Position numbers and translations under genes: made by a program. DNA of 12,634 nt from DUMC01 sp035362115 (GTDB lineage Bacteria > Bacillota > Clostridia > Acetivibrionales > DUMC01), in assembly GCA_035362115.1 (NCBI GenBank), contig DAOSDD010000123.1, positions 1 through 12,634 on the forward strand, written 5' to 3'. Of the stretch, positions 5,992 to 12,634 are shown piece after piece; the stretch's first letter is position 1; the number at the start of each line of letters is the position of its first letter. The notes beneath the pieces were generated by a model that searched no databases, had not been told where the DNA came from, and was given only the letters and a program-made list of their open reading frames with translations.

Positions 5992-6009
5992 AAAAGGTGT
6001 GAATAGGTT

Positions 6010-6348
6010 ATGATTTTAAATGTATACTCCATTTCAATAGCTTTTAGTGTTGTCTTTCTTATAATAGTAATAGAGCTTGTCAGGAAAAACAAACTGCAGG
6101 AAAGATATTCTCTTTTATGGATTTTAATGAGTATTGTATTATTGATACTGTCATCAACCCCTGTAATAATAAATACTATTGCAGATTGGCTGGAAATTAA
6201 AAATCCTCCTTCCTTTCTATTTCTCTTTGGGATGGTATATCTAATTATCTATAACCTTCACATTACTACTGTAGTTTCAAAACAATCCGAAAGAATCACC
6301 AAACTGGCACAAGAAATTGCCCTGTTAAAAGAGAAAAATGAAATATAG
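6010..6348 (+). CDS. DUF2304 family small membrane protein
   Basis: The 112-residue product has three predicted membrane segments (about 5-25, 35-54 and 68-88). A charged, helical C-terminal tail (about 90-112) is rich in Lys, Glu and Leu. The RKNKLQERYSLLWILMSIVLL segment between the first two spans is typical of DUF2304. Proteins of this family are often encoded beside GT2 glycosyltransferases and are thought to help lipid-linked sugar transfer, but no activity is established. The ATG at 6010 follows AAGGTGTG about 10 nt upstream. It lies 18 nt after the GT2 stop, so the two are almost certainly co-transcribed and translationally close. Confidence 0.85.
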   Translation: MILNVYSISIAFSVVFLIIVIELVRKNKLQERYSLLWILMSIVLLILSSTPVIINTIADWLEIKNPPSFLFLFGMVYLIIYNLHITTVVSKQSERITKLAQEIALLKEKNEI

Positions 6349-6394
6349 AAAATGCAATTCAACGGACATTAATGCTTTATAAACTAATTTTATG

Positions 6395-6403
6395 TGGTAA
6401 AAT
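6395..6403 (+). promoter_or_regulatory. Possible extended -10 promoter before the DUF4380-like gene
   Basis: TGGTAAAAT fits an extended -10 (TGn plus TAAAAT). No convincing -35 is seen 16-18 bp upstream. The 105-nt spacer after the DUF2304 gene has no terminator, so read-through from the GT2 gene is also possible. Confidence 0.3.
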
Positions 6404-6453
6404 CAATACATATCAATAATTATTAACAACATTTTTTAGGAGGTGTGTGTTTT

Positions 6454-7371
6454 ATGGGATCAATAAAAATTGTAAAAAAGGAGTATAAGGGTTGGGAAAA
6501 CTGTGTTGAATTATCTAACGGGCTTGTGGACATCATCGCTGTTACTGATATTGGACCAAGGATTATTCGATTTGGTTTTACCGGTAAAGAAAATGAATTT
6601 TGTGAAGTTGCAGATCAGGTAGGTACAAAGGGAGGAGACGAATGGAAAATTTACGGAGGCCATAGATTATGGCACAGTCCCGAACATAAACCACGTAGCT
6701 ATGAACCGGATAATTCAAAAATAAACTATTACGAAAAGGAAGATGGCATTGTACTGTGTCAGCCTGTTGAACAAAGAGCACTAATAAAAAAAGAAATTGA
6801 AATCTCTCTATCTCCTGACGAAGCAAAAGTTACAATCTTGCACAGGCTTACTAATAAAGGCTTGTGGCCAATTGAGCTTGCAGTATGGGCATTAACAGTT
6901 ATGGCCCCCGGAGGCATGGAAATAATACCCCAAGCTAATAGAGAGACCGATTTACTTCCTAATAGAATGTTATCTCTGTGGCCTTATACAAAGTTAAATG
7001 ATCCCAGGGTATATTGGGGTGAAAAATACATAACATTGCAGCAGGACAGCAGTATAAATACACCTTTCAAGATAGGAATGTCCAATGAGCATGGCTGGGC
7101 GGCATATGCCAATCATGGCAATCTTTTTGTAAAGCAGTACAATCATGTACTTAATGCTGTATATCCTGATTTTGGAGCATCTTCATATGAAACATATACC
7201 TGTGACTTTATGACGGAAATGGAATCCCTAAGTCCTATGGTAACACTTGAACCGGATGAATATATTGAACATACCGAGGTTTGGACCCTTTTCCACGGAG
7301 TCAAAGCTCCGCAAAACGAAAATGAAATAGATAATTTAATCCTGCCTCTCATACCAGATGCAAAAAGATAA
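6454..7371 (+). CDS. DUF4380-like protein with galactose-mutarotase-type fold
   Basis: The 305-residue product resembles the DUF4380 group, which is predicted to share the beta-sandwich of aldose 1-epimerases and related carbohydrate-binding proteins. Recognisable segments are VDIIAVTDIGPRIIRFGF near the N-terminus, GGHRLWHSPE (about 69-78) with candidate His residues, ALTVMAPGGMEIIPQ and a late TCDFMTEMESLSPMVTLEP block. No signal peptide or membrane segment is seen. A reaction cannot be assigned; a sugar epimerase, mutarotase or sugar-binding role is the likely range. The ATG at 6454 is chosen because AGGAGG lies 10 nt upstream; the in-frame GTG at 6445 overlaps that site. It sits between DUF2304 and GtrA genes, so it may act on the same glycan. 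Confidence 0.75.
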   Translation: MGSIKIVKKEYKGWENCVELSNGLVDIIAVTDIGPRIIRFGFTGKENEFCEVADQVGTKGGDEWKIYGGHRLWHSPEHKPRSYEPDNSKINYYEKEDGIVLCQPVEQRALIKKEIEISLSPDEAKVTILHRLTNKGLWPIELAVWALTVMAPGGMEIIPQANRETDLLPNRMLSLWPYTKLNDPRVYWGEKYITLQQDSSINTPFKIGMSNEHGWAAYANHGNLFVKQYNHVLNAVYPDFGASSYETYTCDFMTEMESLSPMVTLEPDEYIEHTEVWTLFHGVKAPQNENEIDNLILPLIPDAKR

Positions 7372-7483
7372 TTTTATCTGGAAACCAATACCAAAGGAGA
7401 ACAAATATTATAAAGTAGATGCATACTGATAATAGATAAATACTACTATGATAGAAAGTTACCAGGAGGAAAAACTTTAGAAA

Positions 7484-7897
7484 ATGACAATAAAAATGAT
7501 GACAAAATTGAAATCAAAGGACACTATACCGCAGTTTTTAAGGTATATAACAACAGGAGGTCTGGCTTTTATACTTGAATATTCTACCTTTTACATACTG
7601 AGCAATTTGCTTGATTTCTGGTACATATGGGCAAATTCAATAGCTATGACTCTTGGCTTTGCTATAAGCTTTATCTTAAACAGGCATTGGTCGTTTAAAT
7701 CCGGTGCCAATCCTGTAAAGCAGTTGATTCTGTATGGCATTCTATTTCTGATAAATCTGGGTATATCCAATCTCCTTATGCTTCTATTTACTGGTACAAT
7801 GGGTATAAAGCCTCTTATATCAAAAATTATTACAATAGGAATCCTTGTATGCTGGAACTTCGTAATATATAAGAAAATAATCTTTAAAAATGAGTAA
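7484..7897 (+). CDS. GtrA family membrane protein (putative lipid-linked sugar flippase)
   Basis: GtrA-family proteins are small four-span membrane proteins thought to flip polyprenyl-phosphate sugars made by a GtrB-like GT2 enzyme. The 137-residue product has four hydrophobic segments (about 25-42, 48-65, 82-101 and 108-128). It has the family-typical FLRYITTGGLAFILEY start and the FILNRHWSFK motif after span two. Length is normal. The ATG at 7484 is the first possible start, since an in-frame TAG lies at 7478-7480. The AGGAGG at 7464-7469 is 14 nt away, longer than usual. A GT2 partner is encoded 1.5 kb upstream on the same strand. The last codons and stop form the first unit of a 13-bp tandem repeat, and a terminator follows at 8002-8032. 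Confidence 0.88.
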   Translation: MTIKMMTKLKSKDTIPQFLRYITTGGLAFILEYSTFYILSNLLDFWYIWANSIAMTLGFAISFILNRHWSFKSGANPVKQLILYGILFLINLGISNLLMLLFTGTMGIKPLISKIITIGILVCWNFVIYKKIIFKNE

Positions 7898-7991
7898 CCC
7901 AAATGAGTAAACTTAATGGGCAAGCAAAATGCGTAAACTGAATGAGCAAGCAAAATGAAGAAGCAAAATGATAAAACAAAATGATAGAACC
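7888..7991. repeat. 13-bp tandem repeat starting in the gtrA-like stop codon (8 copies)
   Basis: Eight consecutive 13-mers follow the pattern AAATGnnnAAnCn and start at 7888, 7901, 7914, 7927, 7940, 7953, 7966 and 7979. The first unit, AAATGAGTAACCC, contains the last codons and TAA of the preceding gene. Units three and five begin with T and G in place of A. The period is not a multiple of three and no coding use is seen. Confidence 0.85.
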
Positions 7992-8001
7992 GGAAAAGAA
8001 G

Positions 8002-8032
8002 AAAGCGAAACCTTTTAAAGGTTTCGCTTTTT
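8002..8032. terminator. Bidirectional terminator shared by the gtrA-like gene and tRNA-Tyr
   Basis: AAAGCGAAACCTT (8002-8014) pairs perfectly with AAGGTTTCGCTTT (8018-8030) around a TTA loop. On the plus strand it runs into five T's. On the minus strand it is followed by a T-rich tract. Its right edge touches the encoded CCA of the tRNA. Confidence 0.9.
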
Positions 8033-8116
8033 GGTGGAGGGAGATGGATTCGAACCATCGAAGTCGATGACAACAGATTTACAGTCTGCCCCCTTTGGCC
8101 TCTCGGGAACCCCTCC
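8032..8116 (-). tRNA. tRNA-Tyr (anticodon GTA)
   Basis: The minus strand folds into an 85-nt class II cloverleaf. Acceptor GGAGGGG (8116-8110) pairs with TCCCTCC. The anticodon stem GCAGA/TCTGT holds loop CTGTAAA with anticodon GTA (8082-8080). A long variable arm (GTCATCGACTTC region) and a T arm GATGG-TTCGAAT-CCATC follow. The CCA end is encoded. Long variable arm plus GTA anticodon identify bacterial tRNA-Tyr. It has its own promoter at 8168-8196. Confidence 0.97.
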
Positions 8117-8167
8117 AAAAATTTTCAATGTGCTTAGTCCCATTTCAGAAGCACAAGCACATATAAT

Positions 8168-8196
8168 AAAATACACTGTTTTTATATTTTTGTCAA
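8168..8196 (-). promoter_or_regulatory. Predicted sigma-A promoter of tRNA-Tyr
   Basis: On the minus strand, consensus -35 TTGACA (8196-8191), a 17-bp spacer and -10 TATTTT (8173-8168). The start would lie near 8161, about 45 nt before the mature tRNA 5' end. Confidence 0.75.
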
Positions 8197-8256
8197 TACT
8201 TTTATCGAAAATTAATTTTCTAATTTTCTAAAATATTTTTTTAATTTTTTCGCTCT

Positions 8257-8472
8257 CTAAATATCCTCTACTTCAATCAGCTCATATCCAATATCATCTA
8301 TAACATTTCTAAAATCTTCTTCTTCTATATTATCAGTTAATTCTACTTCCGCAGACATATCATCAATATCCACTTTTACTGATTCTACTCCAGGTAATTC
8401 ACCTAATGCTTCCGTTACGTGATCAACGCAATGACTACATGACATACCTTCAATTATCAACTTTTTTCTCAC
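8257..8472 (-). CDS. Small HMA-domain metal-binding protein (CopZ-like)
   Basis: This 71-residue protein is a single heavy-metal-associated domain with ferredoxin-like fold. The GMSCSHC motif places the two metal ligands at Cys12 and Cys15, followed by the usual helix (VTEALGELPGV) and the VKVDIDDMSAEVEL strand pair. Such proteins bind Cu(I), or sometimes other soft metals, in the cytoplasm and pass them to a P-type ATPase or a repressor. The GTG at 8472 is the start: AAGGAGG lies 8 nt upstream, and the in-frame extension to a TTG at 8490 would simply translate that site. The C-terminus is unusually acidic. No ATPase or regulator is nearby, so it is an orphan chaperone here. No clear terminator separates it from tRNA-Tyr. 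Confidence 0.87.
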   Translation of the reverse strand: MRKKLIIEGMSCSHCVDHVTEALGELPGVESVKVDIDDMSAEVELTDNIEEEDFRNVIDDIGYELIEVEDI

Positions 8473-8604
8473 AATAAATTCCTCCTTCAAAATTAAATTA
8501 ACTTTTGTAATTAATGCAGTATTTCATTTAAACTGTTTGCTATATTATTATATCCACATTTAACGATAAAATAACAAAACTATGAACTATTTTCACTGTG
8601 CCTA

Positions 8605-10284
8605 TCATTTTTCTATCTCCACTTTTCTCCAATTATTATTCATAATAAAAGCTCTTTCCCACTTTTCAACGTAATCTCCTGTTGCCCATTCCGCCATAAC
8701 AACAGAATTACCATTATTAAGTTTTATTATTCCGATGGGAAAATCTGACAGTAACTTTCTGTTTATCTTATATATAAGAAGACTGCTGCTTGTTAGTACA
8801 ATAGCCAAATCCTTATTGGGAGATGTATACACATCAAGTGCCTGGGGAATTCTATCTTTTATATGCGTCCAGGATGCATGAAGCTCATCATATGATACTA
8901 GTTTTAAAGGTGGAATTAGATTTATATAAAAATCCTGGTATGAGTTCGGACTGCTGCCTTCATTATTTAGTAAACCCAATCTTCCTTTAAAAAACCAATG
9001 TCCGGTTTTTCTAAATAAGGCGAAGTTCTCATCCTGTCTTGTTTTGTCAATTTTTTCAACTTTTTCACTATCCAATGTACCAATTACTTCGTCTATGGCA
9101 TTCTGCAAAGCCAGATTGGCATTTTCTCCAGCAATGTCTGAAATTTTAATACCTTTAAAACTATCAATGTAGTCAACAGTCAATGTTTGGTACCTATTAA
9201 TACTCCACCTCAAATAATCCTGTTTTTCATCTATCTTTCCCCTGCTATTTATATTATTCACTTTTAGCTCAGCTCTGCCAATTGTATCATAATAGGTAAA
9301 ATCATTTGGTTTTGATACCCCTTCTCCTGTTAGAGCAATTGATACATAATCATTACCTGCATATAATATTTCCCTTCTTATAATTCCCTCTTTGTTATTC
9401 CAAAATGAATCCCATTCATTCCCCTCTATGTTTTCTTCTGTTTCATCCCTGACAATTTCATGTGTATATAAAACCTCTTCGCTTTTATTTTCAAAAGTTC
9501 TTTCTTTCACCCCTAAACGCCAGAACCCGCTAATTCTAGGGAGAAATATATCATCTGCTTCAAATATGGGTCTGAGTTCGCCATATTGATATGAAATCCA
9601 TAATGTTCTATATATATACTTCTGTATATTGTCAATATTTTCTTTCTCTTTATCCCCTTTTCCTGCCTTCACAGGTGTACGTATCCCCAATAATAGTCCT
9701 GAAGAAGAAGTTGTGTTTTCATCAGGCGCATAAATTGACCTGGATCCGATTTCCATTTTTGCTGTTTCCTTAAAATGTTCTCCTGTCTTTTCGGATATTT
9801 TCTTCATTCGAAAGTACTGCTCTTCAATACTAAGAATAGCCTCACCTTCAGCTGTTTTTATTATTTCACAAAGAAACTTTCCCTCAGAGGAAATATTTAT
9901 GACAAATATTTCTTTATCTTTTATGTCAATATTTTTAGCGGGTTGTCTAAACCTATACAAAAAGTATTCTTCAGCATTTACTCTTTTTATTTTATAGCTT
10001 ATATTACTCCAGAAATCGTTGTCTACGAGAAGCCCATCTTTTGCCATTTCAACTTTCTTTCCTGTCCAGTTTTCCTCTATTGCCTCCGCATCTCCTCTAC
10101 TCTTGCCGGGCAAAATATCCACAATTTCCCACTGTCCTGCCAATGGAGTACCTTCTACCTGTGGTGCCATAATTTTGTCTGATGTTTCTACCTTTGATAT
10201 ACACCCGCTAAAAGTCAAAGATATTACAGCAATCAATATAATTACAGTATTTAGCCATGTCTTTTTTACAATATTTTCAATCAT
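8605..10284 (-). CDS. Uncharacterised lipoprotein downstream of a two-component system
   Basis: I do not recognise the family. The 559-residue product starts with a lipoprotein signal: basic residues (K7, K8), a hydrophobic core (11-25) and FSGC with the lipidated Cys28. It should therefore be anchored on the outer face of the membrane. The first part (30-170) looks beta-rich and has a GQWEIVDILPG segment. The middle and C-terminal parts share a loose FWRLGV-like and WFFKGRLGLL-like pattern (about residues 255 and 430), which hints at repeated domains. The ATG at 10284 is chosen because AGGGTGG lies 5 nt upstream and it begins the signal peptide; a TTG at 10317 would add 11 residues. It follows the histidine kinase gene by 131 nt on the same strand. 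A role as accessory sensor or regulated target is inference. Confidence 0.8.
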   Translation of the reverse strand: MIENIVKKTWLNTVIILIAVISLTFSGCISKVETSDKIMAPQVEGTPLAGQWEIVDILPGKSRGDAEAIEENWTGKKVEMAKDGLLVDNDFWSNISYKIKRVNAEEYFLYRFRQPAKNIDIKDKEIFVINISSEGKFLCEIIKTAEGEAILSIEEQYFRMKKISEKTGEHFKETAKMEIGSRSIYAPDENTTSSSGLLLGIRTPVKAGKGDKEKENIDNIQKYIYRTLWISYQYGELRPIFEADDIFLPRISGFWRLGVKERTFENKSEEVLYTHEIVRDETEENIEGNEWDSFWNNKEGIIRREILYAGNDYVSIALTGEGVSKPNDFTYYDTIGRAELKVNNINSRGKIDEKQDYLRWSINRYQTLTVDYIDSFKGIKISDIAGENANLALQNAIDEVIGTLDSEKVEKIDKTRQDENFALFRKTGHWFFKGRLGLLNNEGSSPNSYQDFYINLIPPLKLVSYDELHASWTHIKDRIPQALDVYTSPNKDLAIVLTSSSLLIYKINRKLLSDFPIGIIKLNNGNSVVMAEWATGDYVEKWERAFIMNNNWRKVEIEK

Positions 10285-10329
10285 ATAAACCACCCTAAAT
10301 CTACTTGATGCATTCAATTAAATTTATCA

Positions 10330-10377
10330 TTAACAATACAATTTATTAACAATACAATTTATTAACAATACGATCTA
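10330..10377. repeat. 16-bp tandem repeat (3 copies) upstream of the lipoprotein gene
   Basis: ATTAACAATACAATTT occurs perfectly at 10330-10345 and 10346-10361. A third copy at 10362-10377 has two changes. A run of TAA trinucleotides follows at about 10389-10403. Together they fill much of the gap between the kinase stop and the lipoprotein start. On the minus strand each unit carries TTGTTA, a weak -35-like hexamer. Confidence 0.85.
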
Positions 10378-10415
10378 TAATAACGTCGATAATAATAATA
10401 ATAACATAAATAGTA

Positions 10416-11870
10416 TTAAGATTTAACCGGGAGAATAACTATAGCCTCGGTGCCTTTTCCAATCTCACTTTTTATTTCAAATGTTCCATTCATTAACTTA
10501 ATTATTTCATCACAAATAGATAACCCTATCCCATTCTTTGATTTACTATTCTTGCCTTTATAAAATTTTTCTTTAACTTTTGGCAAGTCTTCAGAGGGAA
10601 TTCCACACCCTGTATCTTTTATGGAAAAACGTATTCTGTCTCCTTCCAGAATATTGGCAGTAAAACTTATTTCCCCACCCGAAGTGGTAAATTTAAAAGA
10701 ATTATCCAAAATATTTATGAAAACCTGTTTTAGTCTGTTTTCATCCGTAATAATGTCCGGCATTTCATCTTCAAAATCAATACTAAGCTGTATATTTTCC
10801 CTTTTTGCTCTTGGCATAAGCTGCCTTTCAATATGGTGCATAATATTTTCTACAATAACCTCTTCCTTTTTTATAGTAACCTTACCTGATACAAACCTGG
10901 AAAAATCCAGAAGTTCTTCTACCATTGATGTCAGTCTGTCACTTTCTTTTTCAATTATCTCCAGGCCGTCTATAAAAATCTCTCTGTCTGAATTCCTGTT
11001 GCTACCGTTACTACCGTCATCCAAATCACAGTCAACTTTGTTTCCATCTGCATATTCCATAGTTTTCAATGTAACAGCCCACCCTTTTATGGATGTTAAA
11101 GGAGTACGCAGTTCATGGGATACTGATGAAATAAAATCGTTTTTTAACTGATCCTTCTTTAGTATTTCCTCCGCCAAGTAATTTAAAGTGTCCGACAGTT
11201 TACCCACTTCATCATCAAACTTTTTTTCACATCGGGCATGGAAATCCCCGTCAACCATTTTTTCAGCTGCAACAGTTATCTTTTCAAGAGGCCCTACAAT
11301 AGTATCTGCAAGCAGTAAACTGATAATACCCGATACCAATACTACTGCAATACCTATCAAAAGAAATCCTCCTGCAACTTGGCCAACATCCTTATCTACC
11401 TCTTTTAATGACGATATAAACCTTAAGGCTCCAACAATATTGTTATCTTTTGATTTTAAAGGGTATGACACCGAAATTACGTTTTCGCGGCTGTAATAAG
11501 CTTTCCCTATCCATTTGCCTGTACCACCTTTTAAAGCCTCCCTAACATCATCCATCCTGGCACTTTCAGGAGGCATCATACCAATTGAATCCATCAATAC
11601 CCTTCCGTCAGTGTCAATTATCTCTACTTGTGCTGTGGCCTGTTTCCAGAATGTATCTACATTATTAAGCACATTATCATTAAGAGATGCATCAGAAAAA
11701 TATCTTCTATAAATATCTGCAGATATTTTAACTTGATTTAAGAGACTGTTTTCTAAGTTCTTGTAATAATTCTGTTTTATAATACCTATAATCAGCGCTT
11801 CCAATATTATTACTGTTATTATTATTATAAATATGAAATTAGCTGCAATTCTCATTCTGGCACTTTTCAT
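10416..11870 (-). CDS. Membrane sensor histidine kinase (HAMP, HisKA, HATPase)
   Basis: This is the sensor of a two-component pair; it autophosphorylates on His and passes the phosphate to the response regulator encoded just upstream. The 484-residue product has a first membrane span (about 11-31) and an extracytoplasmic sensor region (32-165). A second span (166-188) is followed by HAMP (189-240). HisKA carries SSVSHELRTPLTS with His252. The ATPase domain has an N-box around N386/N390, G1 DTGCGIP (419-425), F-box EKFYKG and G2 NGIGLSI. A Gly/Asn/Asp/Ser-rich insert (about 272-296) lies between the two HisKA helices. The layout resembles PhoR/WalK-type kinases without PAS. The ATG at 11870 has AAGGTGG 5 nt upstream; a TTG at 11909 is less likely. 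The signal sensed is unknown. Confidence 0.92.
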   Translation of the reverse strand: MKSARMRIAANFIFIIIITVIILEALIIGIIKQNYYKNLENSLLNQVKISADIYRRYFSDASLNDNVLNNVDTFWKQATAQVEIIDTDGRVLMDSIGMMPPESARMDDVREALKGGTGKWIGKAYYSRENVISVSYPLKSKDNNIVGALRFISSLKEVDKDVGQVAGGFLLIGIAVVLVSGIISLLLADTIVGPLEKITVAAEKMVDGDFHARCEKKFDDEVGKLSDTLNYLAEEILKKDQLKNDFISSVSHELRTPLTSIKGWAVTLKTMEYADGNKVDCDLDDGSNGSNRNSDREIFIDGLEIIEKESDRLTSMVEELLDFSRFVSGKVTIKKEEVIVENIMHHIERQLMPRAKRENIQLSIDFEDEMPDIITDENRLKQVFINILDNSFKFTTSGGEISFTANILEGDRIRFSIKDTGCGIPSEDLPKVKEKFYKGKNSKSKNGIGLSICDEIIKLMNGTFEIKSEIGKGTEAIVILPVKS

Positions 11871-11945
11871 AATATCCACCTTAACAAAATAGTATCTGGC
11901 GCCACCCAAAATATATCAAAAATATTTGGAGTCATGCCTGATACA

Positions 11946-11982
11946 GCAAAATGACTTTTCGGATATGGCAAAATGGCTTTCG
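11946..11982. repeat. Short direct repeat in the regulator-kinase spacer (period 22 bp)
   Basis: GCAAAATGACTTTTCG (11946-11961) and GCAAAATGGCTTTCG (11968-11982) are near-identical. On the minus strand the second copy lies within a small GGC-GAAA-GCC hairpin. No poly-T follows, so it is not a terminator, and the 130-nt spacer probably does not break the operon. Confidence 0.5.
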
Positions 11983-12000
11983 CCTAAATTAACATTGCTT

Positions 12001-12634
12001 CTACTCTATCTGCCACCTATATCCTCTACCCCATACAGTTTCTATATATTTAGGTCTTGATGGGTTATCTTCTATTTTTTCTCTGATTCTTCTAATATAA
12101 ACATCTACAGTCTTCATATCGCCAAAGTAATTCTTCCCCCATACAGCATTTAGAAGTTCATCCCTGCTTATAGCCTTTCCGGGATTCTCCATAAAAGTTT
12201 TCAATATTAAAAACTCCGTAGGTGTAAGTTCAATTTCTGACTCATCTTTAAAAAAGCGCTGTGCTTTATTGTCCATTACAAAGTTTTGGGAAATAAGCCT
12301 GTCCTCATTGTTATTATCATTATTATTACCTGTTCTCCGTAGAATTGATTTAATTCTTGCAACAAGCTCAAGAGGGTTAAAAGGCTTGACCATATAGTCA
12401 TCAGCACCCAGTTCAAGTCCTGTGATTTTATCAATATCCTGTCCTCTTGCTGTTAATACTATTATTATTATTTCAGGCATATCCTGTCTTATCCTGCTGC
12501 ACACTTCGAATCCACTGATACCGGGCAGCATTATATCAAGAATAATGATTTCAGGATTGTATGTTTTAACCATTTCAAGAGCTTCTTCGCCTGATGATGC
12601 CTCTAAAACAGTAAATCCGTTTCTTTTTAGATTT
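12001..12634 (-). CDS. OmpR/PhoB-family response regulator (5' end beyond window)
   Basis: This is the DNA-binding partner of the kinase encoded downstream. The reading frame stays open to the window edge (LKRNGFTVLEASSGEEALEM at the edge). The first one or two dozen residues, with the acidic DD pocket, are therefore missing and the ATG at 12573 is internal. The visible receiver domain has the phospho-acceptor Asp in IIILDIMLPG, the Thr of VLTAR and the Lys of MVKPF. A linker with the Asn-rich GNNNDNNNED segment joins a winged-helix domain containing ELTPTEFLILKTF, the recognition helix near VDVYIRRIREKIE and YIETVWGRGYRW. The stop is 130 nt before the kinase start, with no terminator between. 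Target genes are unknown; the downstream lipoprotein is a candidate. Confidence 0.93.
   Translation of the reverse strand, partial: NLKRNGFTVLEASSGEEALEMVKTYNPEIIILDIMLPGISGFEVCSRIRQDMPEIIIIVLTARGQDIDKITGLELGADDYMVKPFNPLELVARIKSILRRTGNNNDNNNEDRLISQNFVMDNKAQRFFKDESEIELTPTEFLILKTFMENPGKAISRDELLNAVWGKNYFGDMKTVDVYIRRIREKIEDNPSRPKYIETVWGRGYRWQIE

Noticed and set aside
7394..7410. AAAGGAG ribosome-site-like sequence before the gtrA-like gene
   Set aside because: No ATG, GTG or TTG follows at a suitable distance with an open frame.
7591..8118. Long minus-strand open frame over the gtrA-like gene and tRNA-Tyr
   Set aside because: It is antisense to a clear GtrA-family gene and runs through a tRNA; its composition is that of a shadow frame.
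8197..8256. A terminator between the HMA gene and tRNA-Tyr
   Set aside because: Only A+T palindromes such as GAAAATTAATTTTC are present, without a G+C stem, so I do not call a terminator.
10019..10288. Plus-strand open frames opposite the lipoprotein, kinase and regulator genes
   Set aside because: They lie antisense to well-supported minus-strand genes, lack ribosome sites and show no family motifs.
11897..11904. Palindrome TGGCGCCA upstream of the kinase gene
   Set aside because: Only 8 bp and within the operon spacer; too short to call an operator without other sites.

Overview
The window looks like a low-GC Firmicute of class Clostridia. Supporting signs are the strongly A+T-rich composition, AGGAGG-type ribosome sites with some GTG or TTG starts, a c-di-AMP (ydaO/yuaA) riboswitch, a DapL-type diaminopimelate pathway and a tRNA-Tyr with encoded CCA. 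I cannot name the genus. The sequence is a draft scaffold: 100 Ns lie at 4100-4199, inside a tandem repeat.

Layout. Positions 1-153 (minus) hold the conserved core of a c-di-AMP riboswitch whose regulated gene lies beyond the left edge. Positions 331-524 hold a tandem array of a palindromic repeat of about 109 bp. Next come three minus-strand envelope genes: an LCP-family transferase (525-1478), dapL (1681-2919) and dapF (2998-3855). A second array of the same repeat (period 110 bp) lies upstream of dapF and is interrupted by the assembly gap. It is followed by a minus-strand ThuA-like gene (4285-5016) with a clear promoter and a LacI/CcpA-like operator. A plus-strand group then encodes a GT2 glycosyltransferase, a DUF2304 membrane protein, a DUF4380-like mutarotase-fold protein and a GtrA-family membrane protein (5293-7897). 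It ends at a terminator shared with the minus-strand tRNA-Tyr gene (8032-8116). The right third is minus strand. In transcription order it reads: OmpR-type response regulator (5' end off the window), sensor histidine kinase, uncharacterised lipoprotein, small HMA metal-binding protein, tRNA-Tyr.

How the genes fit together. DapL makes LL-diaminopimelate and DapF converts it to meso-diaminopimelate for peptidoglycan and lysine. LCP proteins attach glycopolymers to peptidoglycan. GT2, DUF2304 and GtrA are typical of lipid-linked sugar transfer across the membrane. Much of the window therefore concerns the cell envelope, together with a two-component system that may control or be tuned by the adjacent lipoprotein.

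The most unusual content is non-coding. The large repeat forms two hairpins per unit. It is more uniform within each locus than between loci, and it carries a compensatory base-pair change between loci. Several short intergenic spaces also hold small tandem repeats with periods of 12, 13, 16 and 22 bp. No complete defence system, phage or insertion sequence is visible.
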